A stretch of DNA of 64,000 bases from positions 301,760 through 365,759 of the forward strand of contig CAVRAU010000023.1 of assembly GCA_963719055.1 (NCBI GenBank), written 5' to 3'. This document shows positions 48,601-58,472 of this stretch, piece after piece. The notes below the pieces were generated by a model. It was not told where the DNA came from. It saw only the letters and a list, made by a program, of their open reading frames with translations, and searched no databases. The stretch is from CAXMQZ01 sp963719055 (GTDB taxonomy: Bacteria; Acidobacteriota; Thermoanaerobaculia; Multivoradales; JAHEKO01). Position 1 is the first letter of the stretch. Each line of letters starts with the position of its first letter. The translations under genes and the position numbers were made by a program.

Positions 48601-51600
48601 GCTACTCGCTGCGGCCGCCGCTGTGCTCGTCGGCGTAGCGCGGCCGGCCGCCTGGCCGGTTGCCGGCCCCCTCGTGCTCCTGTGGGCGTTGGCGCCGATT
48701 CTGGCGTGGTGGCTGAGCGTTCCCAAGAAGCTCGCCGAAAGACACCGCCTGTCGCCGGGGGAGACCCGCACGCTCCGTCTCATTGCTCGGCGCACCTGGC
48801 GCTTCTTCGAGACGTTCGTCAACGAAGAAGAACACGCCCTTCCCCCCGACAACTTCCAGGAAGACCCCGAGCCGGTGGTCGCCCACCGCACTTCACCCAC
48901 CAACATGGGTCTGTACCTCTTGAGCACGATGGTCGCCCACGACTTCGGGTGGATCGGGATCGCCGACATGGTGCAGCGACTCGAGGCGACCCTGAAGACG
49001 ATGACCACCATGCGCCGGCTCCACGGTCACTTCTTCAACTGGTACGAGACCACGGATCTTCGGCCGCTCGAGCCTCTCTACGTATCCACCGTGGACAGTG
49101 GGAACCTCGCGGGGCACCTCATCACGCTGGCGCAAGGCTGCCGTCAGCTCGCCGGGCGCCCGTCGCTGGGTCCTCAGGTCTTGGATGGAATCCGCGACGC
49201 GCTCGAGCCGGTGCGCGAGTCGCTCGAACGGTCTCCGCACGGGGCGCGCTCCGAGATGGTGACTGCGTCCCAGGTGCGAGAGGCCCTGGACGCGATGACG
49301 GCCCTGCTGGACGATCCGCCATCGTCGACCGGCGAATGGCGGGCTCGGTTCGAGCAGCTGGAGGCTCGGGCGGAGAACCTGTTGGACATCGTCCGCACCC
49401 TCGCGGCGGCAGGACACGCGTCCGGCCCGGAGATTCAGGCCTGGGCTGTCGCCGTCCTGGACACCGTCCGGAGTCACGCGCGCGACCTCGAGACGCTCTT
49501 CGGCGGGGACGCGACCGAGGGAGCGGCGAGCGCGCTCGAGCATCGCCTTGCCGCCGTCGCGCTCCAAGCGGAGCAGATGGCGCAGGCGATGGATTTCAGG
49601 TTCCTCTTCGATCCCTCGCGCAAGCTCTTCTCCATCGGCTTCCGCGCGGCCGACAGCACCCTCGACCCCAGCTTCTATGACCTGCTGGCCTCGGAGGCAC
49701 GGCTGGCGAGCTTCGTCGCGATCGCCAAGGGTGACGTGTCGCCACGGCACTGGTTTCTGCTGGACCGGTCGCTCACGCCGGTCGGACGCGGCGCGGCGTT
49801 GGTCTCCTGGTCGGGATCGATGTTCGAGTACCTGATGCCGCTCCTCGTGATGGAGCAGCCCGCCGGCAGCCTTCTGGATCTCACCAGCCGACTCGTGGTG
49901 AGACGCCAGATCCGCTATGGCAAGCAACGAGAAGTCCCCTGGGGGGTCTCGGAGTCCGCCTACAACATCCGCGACGTCCATCTCACCTACCAGTACTCGG
50001 ACTTCGGCGTGCCCGGCCTGGGACTCAAGCGCGGACTCTTCGAAGACGTCGTGGTCGCTCCCTACGCCACGGCCCTCGCGGCGATGGTCGATGCCAAGGC
50101 CGCCATCGACAACATCGCTGACCTCGGAGCGGTCGGCGCGCAGGGCCTGTACGGATTCTACGAGGCGCTCGACTTCACGCCGTCGCGGCTTCCCAAAGAC
50201 GACCAGGTCGCCGTGGTTCGGGCCTACATGGCGCACCATCAGGGGATGACCATCGTCGCCCTGGGCAACGTCGTTCACCAGGGCCTGACGCAGAAACGGT
50301 TCCACGCTCATCCCATGGTCCAGGCCTCGGAGCTGTTGCTCCAGGAGCGCACGCCGCGCGCGGTGGCCGTCACGCGACCGCGGGGCGAGGAAGTCCAGGC
50401 GGCGGCCCAGGTCCGCGAGCTCGTGCCACCGACCCTGCGGCGCTTCGAATCGCCACACGACATCCCCCCCCGCACTCATCTCCTCTCCAACGGTCGGTAT
50501 CTGGTCATGCTCACGGCAGCGGGCTCCGGCTTCAGCCGGTGGCGCGATCTCGCCGTCACGCGCTGGCGCGAGGACACGACCCGCGACTGCTGGGGCACCT
50601 TCATCTACCTGCGGGACGCGATTACCGGTCAGGTCTGGTCGGCCGGGTTCCAGCCGAGCGGCACCGAAGTGGATCAGTACGACGTCGTTTATGCCGAAGA
50701 TCGGGCCAAGATCATTCAGCGCGACCGGTCCCTGTCGATCGAGCTCGAGATCGTGGTCTCTCCCGAAGACGACGCGGAGCTACGCCAGCTCACGGTGACC
50801 AACCTCGGCGATCGCAACCGGCTGATCGACTTCACCTCCTATGCGGAAGTGGTCCTGGCCCCACAGGCCGCGGACGAGGCCCATCCAGCGTTCTCGAACC
50901 TGTTCGTGGAAACCGAGTTCGTCGCGGAGCTCGACACACTGCTGGCGACCCGCCGCCCCCGGTCGAGTGACGAGCCGCAGCCGTGGCTGGCGCACGTCGC
51001 CGCGATCGAAGGCGAAGAGGTGGGCACGTGCCAGTACGAGTGCGACCGCGCCCGCTTCCTGGGCCGGGGTCGCGGTATCGGGGCGCCGGTTTCGCTGAGC
51101 GAGGGCACGCTGACCAACAGCGCCGGGGCAACGCTCGATCCGGTGGTGAGCCTCCGACATCGGGTGGCGATCCCGGCCGGCGCCACGGTCCGTGTGGTCT
51201 TCACCACGCTGGTGGCGGACTCGCGGAAGGAAGCGCTCGACATCGCGCAGAAGTACCTCCAGCCGGAGACCTTCGAGCGGGAGAGCTCGCTGGCCTGGAT
51301 GTACGCGCAAGTCCAGCTGCATCACCTCAGAATCACGCAGGACGAAGCGCATCTCTTCCAACGACTGGCCAACCGGATCCTCTACAACGATCAGACGCTG
51401 CGCGCCACTCCAAAGGAGCTGGCCACCAACCGACGGGGAGCCTCCGGGCTGTGGGCGTTCGGCATCTCCGGCGATCTTCCGATCGCCGTCGTGCGCGTCG
51501 AGCGCGACGAGGAGCGCGGCGTCGCGCGACAACTGCTCAGGGCGCACGAGTACTGGCGCCTCAAAGGGATTGCCGCCGACCTGGTGATTCTGAACGCGAG

Positions 51601-54309
51601 GGGCACCTCCTACGTCCAGGATTTCCAGGAAGCGTTCGAGACCGAGGTGCGGGCGAGCCGGTCCGCGCTCGGCGGCGAGCGAAACGGGGAGCTCGGCAAC
51701 GTCTTCGTGCTGCGGGAGGACCTGCTGCAACGGGAGGACCTGTTGCTGCTCCGATCGGCGGCGCGCGTGCTGGTCTTGGCGAACCGGGGCACGCTGTCGG
51801 AACAGGTGATTCGGCTGGAGCGATCCCGACCGGGACCGGTGCCACTTCGACTCCGGGCGCCGCGCCAGGAAGCGGAACCCGTTCCCGCCCCAAAGCTCGA
51901 TCTCGAGTTCTTCAACGGCCTGGGAGGGTTCTCGGGCGACGGCCGAGAGTACGTCACGGTCTTGGGCGAGGGACAGTGGACGCCGGCTCCGTGGATCAAC
52001 GTCGTAGCGAATCCGGAGTTCGGGTTTCACGTCTCCGAGTCGGGCTCCGGCTATACCTGGTCCGTCAACAGTCGGGAGAACAAGCTGACCCCGTGGTCGA
52101 ACGATCCGGTCAGCGATACGCCGGGCGAGGCGTTCTACGTGCGCGATCTGGACAGTGGGCAGATCTGGGGGCCGACCTGCCTTCCGATCCGCGAAGAAGG
52201 CTCGCCTTACGTCGTTCGGCACGGTCAGGGGTACAGTCGGTTCGAGCACACCTCCCACGGCATCGCGCTGGATCTGACGCAGTTCGTGCCGCCGAACGAC
52301 TCCATCAAGATCTCGCGGCTCACGCTGGTGAATCGAGTCGAGTCGCACGCGCCGGCTTTCGGTCACGGCCTATGCCGAGTGGGTACTCGGCGTCTCGCGC
52401 AGCCGTTCCGTGCCGTACGTGGTCACCGAGATCGACCGAGCGACCGGCGCTGCGTTCGCGCGCAACGCCTGGAACGGGGAGTTCGCAAGCCGTGTCGCCT
52501 TTGCCGACCTGGGTGGGCGACAGACCTCGTGGACCTGCGAGCCGCCTCGAGTTCCTGGGGCGGAACGCGGGCCTCGACCGCCCGGCCTCGCTCGAGCGTG
52601 GCGACGAGCTCTCGGGAAAGACCGGCGCGACCCTGGACCCCTGCGTTGCGCTGCAGACGGAGCTGGAGCTGCAGCCGGGCCAACGCGCCGACGTGCTGTT
52701 CCTGCTCGGACAGGGAGAGAGCCCCGAACAGGCGCGAACGCTGATCGAGCGATATCGCGAGACGGATTGCGCCGCGCTGCTTCGCCAGGTCCAGGACCAG
52801 TGGGACAGCGTGCTCGACACGGTCCAGGTGCGTACGCCGAATCCGTCGATGGATCTGTTGCTCAACCGCTGGCTGCTCTATCAGACGCTCTCCTGTCGCC
52901 TCTGGTCCCGCTCGGCCTTCTACCAGTCCGGAGGAGCCTACGGGTTCCGCGACCAGCTCCAGGACGTCATGGCGCTGCTGGTGGCGCGACCGGAGATCGC
53001 GCGCGAGCACATCCTGCGGGCGGCCGCAAGACAGTTCCCAGAGGGAGACGTCCAGCATTGGTGGCACCCCCCCACCGGCCGCGGGGTGCGGACGCGGATC
53101 TCCGACGACCTCCTGTGGCTGCCGTATGCCGTGGCTCGGTATCTGGCCGTGACCGAGGACTCGAGCGTGCTCGACGAGACCGCCCCATGGCTCGAGGGTC
53201 CGGTTCTAGGAGAAGACGAGCACGAGTCGTACTTCGAGCCCGAGGTTTCCGAGGACACATCGACTGTCTTCGAGCACTGTGCGCGGGCACTGGATCGCTC
53301 TCTCGCCGTCGGCGATCATGGTCTGCCGTTGATCGGCGGGGGCGACTGGAACGACGGGATGAACCGGGTCGGCCGAGAGGGCCGCGGAGAGAGCGTGTGG
53401 CTTGGATGGTTTCTCCACGAGAATCTGCGCCAGTTCGCCCGGATTGCCGATGGCCGCGCGGAACCGGAGCGTGCGACGCGCTGGCGGCAGAGCGCCGATG
53501 CTCTGCTGACGGCGCTGGAGGACGAAGCGTGGGACGGCGAATGGTACACGCGAGCGTTCTTCGATGACGGGACGCCGCTCGGCTCGGCGCGCAACGACGA
53601 GTGCCAGATCGATTCGATCGCCCAGTCCTGGGCGGTCCTCTCCGGAGCCGGTGATCCGGACCGGGCGCGCCAGGCCATGGAATCGGTCGAACGACGGTTG
53701 GTCCGAAAGGCCGACCGCCTCCTGCTGCTCTTCACCCCGCCGTTCGACCAGACGGACAAGGATCCCGGTTACATCAAGGGCTATCTGCCCGGCATCCGGG
53801 AAAACGGCGGGCAGTACACCCACGCCGCGATCTGGTCGGTCATTGCTTTCGCGAGGCTGGGCGAGGGAGACAAGAGCGTCGATCTCTTCGACCTTCTCAA
53901 TCCGATTCACCATGCGAGCCGTCGCGCGAGCGCTCACCGGTACAAGGTGGAGCCCTACGTGATCGCCGCAGATGTCTATTCCGCTCCGGCGCACGTCGGA
54001 CGGGGAGGATGGACTTGGTACACGGGCGCCGCGGGCTGGCTCTATCGCGCCGGACTCGAGTCGATTCTCGGATTCCAGAAGCGCGGCTCGGGTCTCGCCA
54101 TCGATCCGTGCATTCCTCGCGAGTGGAAACGCTTCGAGATCGACTATCGTCATGGCGACACGCTCTATCGGATTGTCGTCGAGAATCCGGATGCCGTCTG
54201 CCGCGGAGTGTCCAGCATCAGTCTCGATGGGACTCCCCTTGCGAAAGACGCGCTCGTCCCGCTTTCCGAGGACGGTCTCGAGCACCGTGTCCACGTTGTG
54301 CTCGGATAA
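45683..54309 (+). CDS. ndvB: Cyclic beta-1,2-glucan synthase, NdvB/ChvB type (GT84 plus GH94), frameshifted near 52.35 and 52.55 kb
   Basis: The open frame extends upstream to 45476. GTG at 45683 just before SAIDDRVAALPRVYEPIRAE is my preferred start, giving ~2,875 codons, the usual NdvB length. Order: an N-terminal helical domain (EEWLLDNFHVVDAQIREIRD); membrane helices (IALLTTLLLAVPLFLTW, LLGILALIPASDIAVALV); and a GT84 glycosyltransferase with VITLDADTRLPGRAAYRL and RRNQRWVRGDWQLLPW. Then come further helices, a glucoamylase-like domain (HRTSPTNMGLYLLSTMVAHD, MAHHQGMTIVALGN), and a C-terminal GH94 phosphorylase with general acid in GGGDWNDGMNRVG. The product makes osmoregulated periplasmic beta-1,2-glucans from UDP-glucose. 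Two frame changes lie within ~200 bases, in the linker before the phosphorylase. Confidence 0.9.
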
Positions 54310-54680
54310 GCGTCCGGAATCGCTTGGGGATCGTGAAGACCACCTGCCGGTGCGGCACGTCTATTGGGAGCTGTACGCGCTGCCAGCACGGAAGCTATCG
54401 CCGGACTCCGAACCCTAGCGCCGCGCTCCACGGAAGGGTTCCAAGGAGCCCTCGTTGGAGCACCCAAATTTGAGCACTTGAATTGTCGTAAGCAATTTAA
54501 TTACGGTGGTTTACAGTGCAAGAATGGTGTCCCCAACGGGAGAGATTCGGAACACCGTTTTCGCCCAACTCGAATCCTTTAACTCACTGAGGGACATGAG
54601 CTTGGCCGCGTAAGGGGTGCCGCCCTGACGCGTGCTGACAACTGTCCGCATCGCCTCGGGGAGGTCCTGGACCGGACCGA
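54310..54680. other. Intergenic region downstream of the glucan synthase, AT-richer, with repeat copy B
   Basis: No gene is recognisable. Around 54466-54520 the sequence becomes AT-rich (AATTGTCGTAAGCAATTTAA), in contrast to the surroundings, just before repeat copy B. That local composition change suggests inserted DNA. Confidence 0.5.
54532..54609 (-). repeat. Intergenic repeat, copy B
   Basis: Matches copy A over ~79 bases with about 7 differences. The minus strand encodes TPYAAKLMSLSELKDSSWAK and TVFRISPVG. A second module (TGCCGCC...GACAACTG...CGCAT) follows at about 54619-54656 and also occurs in copy C. Confidence 0.8.
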
Positions 54681-54929
54681 TTGGAACGCGCAGCCGCGAG
54701 ATCGAGCTCGGCCCCACTTTCCTGCGCCGGCGTCGGCTACACGATCGCCCACAAGCACGAGCTCTGGTGGTCGCCCCGAGACCCGGAGCAAAGCCCACTC
54801 TGGAGCTCGCTCGTGATCCTGAGCACCGAGTTCTACGACGAGCTCGTCACTCACGCGGTGCCGATCGACCTCCGCGTGGTCCATCACCGAGCCACCGGAT
54901 CTCGAATAGGAGAGGCAGGCACGTCATGA
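54681..54929 (+). pseudogene. Plasmid RepA (RepA_C-type) replication initiator relic
   Basis: This short frame reads VGYTIAHKHELWWSPRDPEQ, then SPLWSSLVILSTEFYDELVT and HAVPIDLRVVHH. The pattern ELWW-P-x-PDQ-x-x-LW-S-x-V-x-L-x-x-x-F-x-x-E-x-x-x-H-PVP-D-R is characteristic of the C-terminal domain of broad-host plasmid RepA proteins. The following LKxSPLALDxYxWLTYR part is absent and the N-terminal domain is missing. It is a fragment of a plasmid or mobile-element gene stranded beside the repeat. Confidence 0.55.
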
Positions 54930-55171
54930 GAAAACATGCCGCACAACGCGCGTTCGCCGTCTGTGTTGGGCTCGCCCTGGCCGTCGCCAGCGGTGCCGCA
55001 ATGGTCCAGTCAGCCGGCCATGAAGTCACCTTCGAGTCGGTAGCCGATCCGGTGATTGCCTCACCTGTCGGCGGCGGCTTTCCGCTGCAACTGGTGCTGG
55101 ACGACGGCACCGCAGAAGGCACCATCGGTGTCAACGGTGCTGCCGCCCAACAGTTTCTTTGGTTCAACTAG
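54926..55171 (+). CDS. Small secreted protein, probably a truncated remnant
   Basis: ATG at 54926 after AGGAGAGGCAGGCACGTC. The 81 residues start with a signal peptide (FAVCVGLALAVASGAAMVQS). They continue LDDGTAEGTIGVNGAAAQQF and LWFN, then TAG. Translating through the TAG gives FSPSLAPHRLRP, so the coding pattern seems to continue and the stop may be a disabling change in a longer secreted protein. I do not know its function. Confidence 0.5.
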   Translation: MRKHAAQRAFAVCVGLALAVASGAAMVQSAGHEVTFESVADPVIASPVGGGFPLQLVLDDGTAEGTIGVNGAAAQQFLWFN

Positions 55172-55214
55172 TTCTCTCCCAGCCTGGCGCCGCACCGGCT
55201 CCGCCCGCAGATTT

Positions 55215-56368
55215 CTATTCCCTGATCGCGTGAATTCGCCCGTCAAGGCTAGCCACGTACACGATTCCCGCGTCGATTGCGGGAGCCGCGAACACCCCGC
55301 CGATGACATATCCCTCGACCGCCTCTGGGGTCATCCGCCAGCGCTCCTCGCCGGTCTGCCTATCGACGGCGAAGAATCCCGCCACGAGATCGACCCAGTA
55401 GGGAGAGGCGCTGATACTGCCGATATAGACGACCTCGTCGGTGACGACCGGAGTGCCCCAGGACCAGCCTCCGGTCTTGAATCGCCACACCTCGGCGCCG
55501 GATCTCGCGTCGAGCGCGAGGAGCGCGAGTGCATCGGAGCTGCCGATATAGACGATGTCTCCCTCGACCACAGGCGACGACTCCACCCACGAGCCGTCGA
55601 GCAAGCACGTACGTCCACTCCACTTCGCCGCTTGCAGCATCGAGAGCCAGGACTCTGGCGCTGCGGCTTCCGACGATGACCCTGCCCCCCGCTACCGCCG
55701 GCGACCCCTGAATCGGCGCTCCAGTTCCGTAGCTCCACACCTTCTCGCCGCTCTCTGCACTCACCGCGTAGACGTTTCCGTCCCAGCTGCCGAAGTAGAC
55801 CGTTCCTCCGGAAACAGCCGGACTGGAGCGAATCGGGCCCTGTGTGGCAAAGCTCCAGCGCACGCGACCGGTCTCGGCATCGACGGCGTAGAGCTTCTTG
55901 TCGGCGCTGCCGACATAGACCGTTCCGTCCTCCACGGTCGGTGACGAGTGCAGATAATCGTATGACGTATGGGGGACCAGCCGCCGGCAGCCGGCGTTCC
56001 AGCCCGGAGCTCCCGAGGTCGAGCTTCCAGCGCTCTCTGCCGCTCTCACGATCCACGGCGTAGAGGAACCCATCATCGCTGGCAAAGAGAACCGAGCCTC
56101 CGTCGACTGTTGCCGCCGAGCGAATCCTGCCGGTCGTCGCGAATCGCCAGCGCAGCTGCCGTTTCGCGATGTCCAGCGCATGAAGCGTACCTTCGTCGTC
56201 GCCGAAGAACAGAACCCCCGCCTCCAGCGCGAGCGGTGTCCATATCTGTTCGCCGACGTCGTAGGTCCAGAGGACGCTCCCGGCTACGGTATCTCCCGAC
56301 GCCGGCGCCGGAGGCCCGTTGCCCAACAACAGGCAGGAGAGTGCAAGACAACCTAACGCGCGATTCAT
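55215..56368 (-). CDS. Secreted PQQ-like beta-propeller protein (two frameshifts)
   Basis: ATG at 56368. Signal peptide LGCLALSCLLLGNGPPAPAS. The mature part is a regular propeller with repeats of GxVYxGSxDxxxYAxDAxxGxxxWxF type: LYAVDRESGRERWKLDLGSS, SSPTVEDGTVYVGSADKKLY, SSPAVSGGTVYFGSWDGNVY, SPVVEGDIVYIGSSDALALL. It ends in AGIVYVASLDGRIHAI. Frame changes near 55950 and 55615 link three pieces in perfect blade order. No catalytic residues are evident; BamB-like scaffolding or PQQ binding are both possible. Confidence 0.83.
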
Positions 56369-56429
56369 GGCTTTTCTTCCTCGTCCCCGGTGATGAACAG
56401 CTTCGCTGCGGGCCGCGTTTCTGGGCATC

Positions 56430-56814
56430 TTGGACCCATGGCCCACATTATCAGGAGAACCGCGAGGCTCGGGCTGTGTCAACTCCTTGCTCAAGTGGGG
56501 GCTCGCCATACCGAGACCGTTCTACGTTACCGACCGCTTCACGCCACTCGAGCTCTCGGACGGCTACGGGATGACCTTCCGGCAACGCGCAGGGGCCGGC
56601 CACTCCGCTGACGGCGCTGGCCAGGAACGGGCGAACCTGAATGTGGGTTGTCGGCATGCCGCTGGTAGTGCTCGCTGGCGTGGCGCGGATCTACTGCGGC
56701 GTTCACAGTGTCGCCCAAGTAGTTGTCGGCTGGCTTCTCGGCACAGTTTCGTCCAGCCAGCCGAAGCTGGTGCAATTGCCGGCCTGCTCCTCGGTTATGG
56801 GCTCGTTGGCCTGA
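56430..56814 (+). pseudogene. Degenerate PAP2-family membrane phosphatase relic
   Basis: One frame reads VNSLLKWGLAIPRPFYVTDR and then SDGYGM. Shifted frames give PSGNAQGPATPLTALAR and finally VGMPLVVLAGVARIYCGVHS plus VAQVVVGWLLG. The order KW-x-x-x-x-PRP, PSGHAQ, R-x-x-x-G-x-HS-x-x-QV-x-x-G-x-x-LG is the PAP2 superfamily signature. The His of PSGH has become Asn, stops and frame changes interrupt the gene, and the N-terminus is missing. It is not expected to be functional. Confidence 0.6.
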
Positions 56815-57067
56815 TGTTTCTCGCTCGCGAGATGCCATCTCCCTCGAAGCTCGACCAGCCACCGCTGAAGGTTCTTCCCAGCGGATTCCTGACGCTCATC
56901 TGCCTCCGTACAGTACGGCCATGCCATGTTCCGATCCAACATACGGTCGTCCCCGTCGGGGGATTCGGGATTGCCCGCAAACGGGGGCTCGTGGTCCTGG
57001 CCCCATGATGTAGCGACTCGCGGGCGCCGGATTTCCGGCGGCTCTTCTGACCGACGGATCGGCCCGA
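56815..57067. other. Intergenic region, nothing recognised
   Basis: About 250 bases between the PAP2 relic and the end of the amidohydrolase gene. Frames on both strands look like shadows, and no hairpin with a T-run is visible. Confidence 0.4.
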
Positions 57068-58426
57068 TCAACCGTCGTTGTTGGCCGGCGCCAGGAGCTC
57101 CCCGTCCTTGACTCGGAGCCGGATGTTCTGAATCTCCTCGAAGTTCTCGAGCGGGTTGCCTTCCAGCACCAAGAAGCTCGCCTCGCAGCCCGCGTCGAGG
57201 CAGCCGACGCGGCGTTCCGGGAAGATCAGGCGAGCCGTATCTGCGGTTGCGAGGCGCAAGAGCCGAGCCGGCTCGAAGAAGCCCTTCTCCGCCCCAGCGA
57301 TCAACCCATCGACCACCGTGGAGCCGTAGGCGTTCGAGCCAATTGCGAGCGGTGCACGCGCCTCCTCGAGTAGAGCCGTGTTTCGCTTCTCCCACTCCAC
57401 ATAGATCTCGGGCCGGTCCTTGGCCCATTCGCTGACGATCAGGACCGCGCCCATCCCGGCAGCGGCCGCCGCTTCGGCATCCTCCGCGCTCAGTCGGCAA
57501 TCGTCGTCGGTATCCACCCCGTAGTACGGGCTTTCGGGATCACTCATCGTGTCCATGTAGCAGGGCAGGTGGCTCACCAGGTCGGCCCCCGCGGCGAGAG
57601 AAGCGCGGAAATCACCAAGGCTCGAGTTGGCCACGGCAAGACGCAGCCCCGCCTCGTCGGCCAAACGGCTGACGAGCGGCAGGAGATCCGGATCCAGACC
57701 GCCGCCAGGCCCCCACTTTCCATAATCTTCGTCGTATCGCTCGCTGGTGCGCAGGTAGACCTTGACGATGTCAGGTCGGTTGCCCATCATGAGCGGCCAT
57801 TTCTGCTCCAAGTCGGCAGGCGTTTCGAGCACGAAGTACGCGTCGTCGGCCCGCTTGCGGCTGGCGCGTATCTCTTCGGCGCGCGCGACCTGTTCTTCGT
57901 ACGAGCCAATCCCCAGGGCCAGCGCCTCGTAGATCTCCGCCGGGTGGCTGTCCGGCCCGGTGATGCCGCCCAGCGACGTCACCACGTCGACGTTTCCGGG
58001 GCCCCTCAGCTGATCTCGGATCTCCAGCACCCCGCTGGTAGGTGCGGTCAGCGTCATGGCGTAGAACACGCCCGCATCGAGATAGGCTTGGCGCTGCCAC
58101 GGCAGCGTGTAGGGTCCGTCGAAGTGATGGGTGTGCGCGTCGCCGAGCGGCGGAATGACGAAACCGCCCGCCAGGTCCACGCGAGATCCCGCGTCTTGGG
58201 GACAATCCACGAAGAACCTCCCGCCAACACACAGACGCGCCTCGACAAATCCCTCGCCCGTAAAAACGCGGGCGCCCCGATACTCGACGATCTCGCTCGC
58301 AGGCGGACCGGATTCGTTTACCTCGACCCGCTCGCCGCAGGCCGCCATCATCGGAACCAACCACACAAGCGCGAGCAACTCAAGCTGCTTCGCGGGCCAA
58401 AGACCCTGCGTCTCTCGACCCTGCAT
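57068..58426 (-). CDS. Amidohydrolase-family lipoprotein
   Basis: ATG at 58426 after GGAGGTGGAGAG. The N-terminal sequence ELLALVWLVPMMAACGERVE ends in a lipobox (MAAC), so the mature protein is a lipid-anchored envelope enzyme. The amidohydrolase barrel has GDAHTHHFDGPYTLPWQRQA (HxH metal site), VVTSLGGITGP, LVSHLPCYMDT with a further histidine, and terminal LLRLATADTARLIFPERRVG plus FLVLEGNPLENFEEIQNIRL. The position of the usual catalytic Asp reads PLAIGSNAYGSTVVDG, i.e. Asn instead of Asp. Substrate unknown; relatives act on imidazolones and dipeptides. Confidence 0.82.
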   Translation of the reverse strand: MQGRETQGLWPAKQLELLALVWLVPMMAACGERVEVNESGPPASEIVEYRGARVFTGEGFVEARLCVGGRFFVDCPQDAGSRVDLAGGFVIPPLGDAHTHHFDGPYTLPWQRQAYLDAGVFYAMTLTAPTSGVLEIRDQLRGPGNVDVVTSLGGITGPDSHPAEIYEALALGIGSYEEQVARAEEIRASRKRADDAYFVLETPADLEQKWPLMMGNRPDIVKVYLRTSERYDEDYGKWGPGGGLDPDLLPLVSRLADEAGLRLAVANSSLGDFRASLAAGADLVSHLPCYMDTMSDPESPYYGVDTDDDCRLSAEDAEAAAAAGMGAVLIVSEWAKDRPEIYVEWEKRNTALLEEARAPLAIGSNAYGSTVVDGLIAGAEKGFFEPARLLRLATADTARLIFPERRVGCLDAGCEASFLVLEGNPLENFEEIQNIRLRVKDGELLAPANNDG

Positions 58427-58472
58427 CTCTCCACCTCCGAGCCTTGAACGACCCAAGAGAACCGTACGTGTC

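Noticed and set aside
48893..50479. 528-codon minus-strand open frame within the glucan synthase gene
   Set aside because: Antisense to an unbroken, motif-rich coding frame; composition follows from GC-rich codon bias and no family motif is visible. The same holds for the minus frame 50780-52366.
52340..52560. Programmed frameshifting in the glucan synthase
   Set aside because: Two changes within 200 bases, without a slippery heptamer or pseudoknot that I can see; sequencing error is simpler given similar breaks elsewhere.
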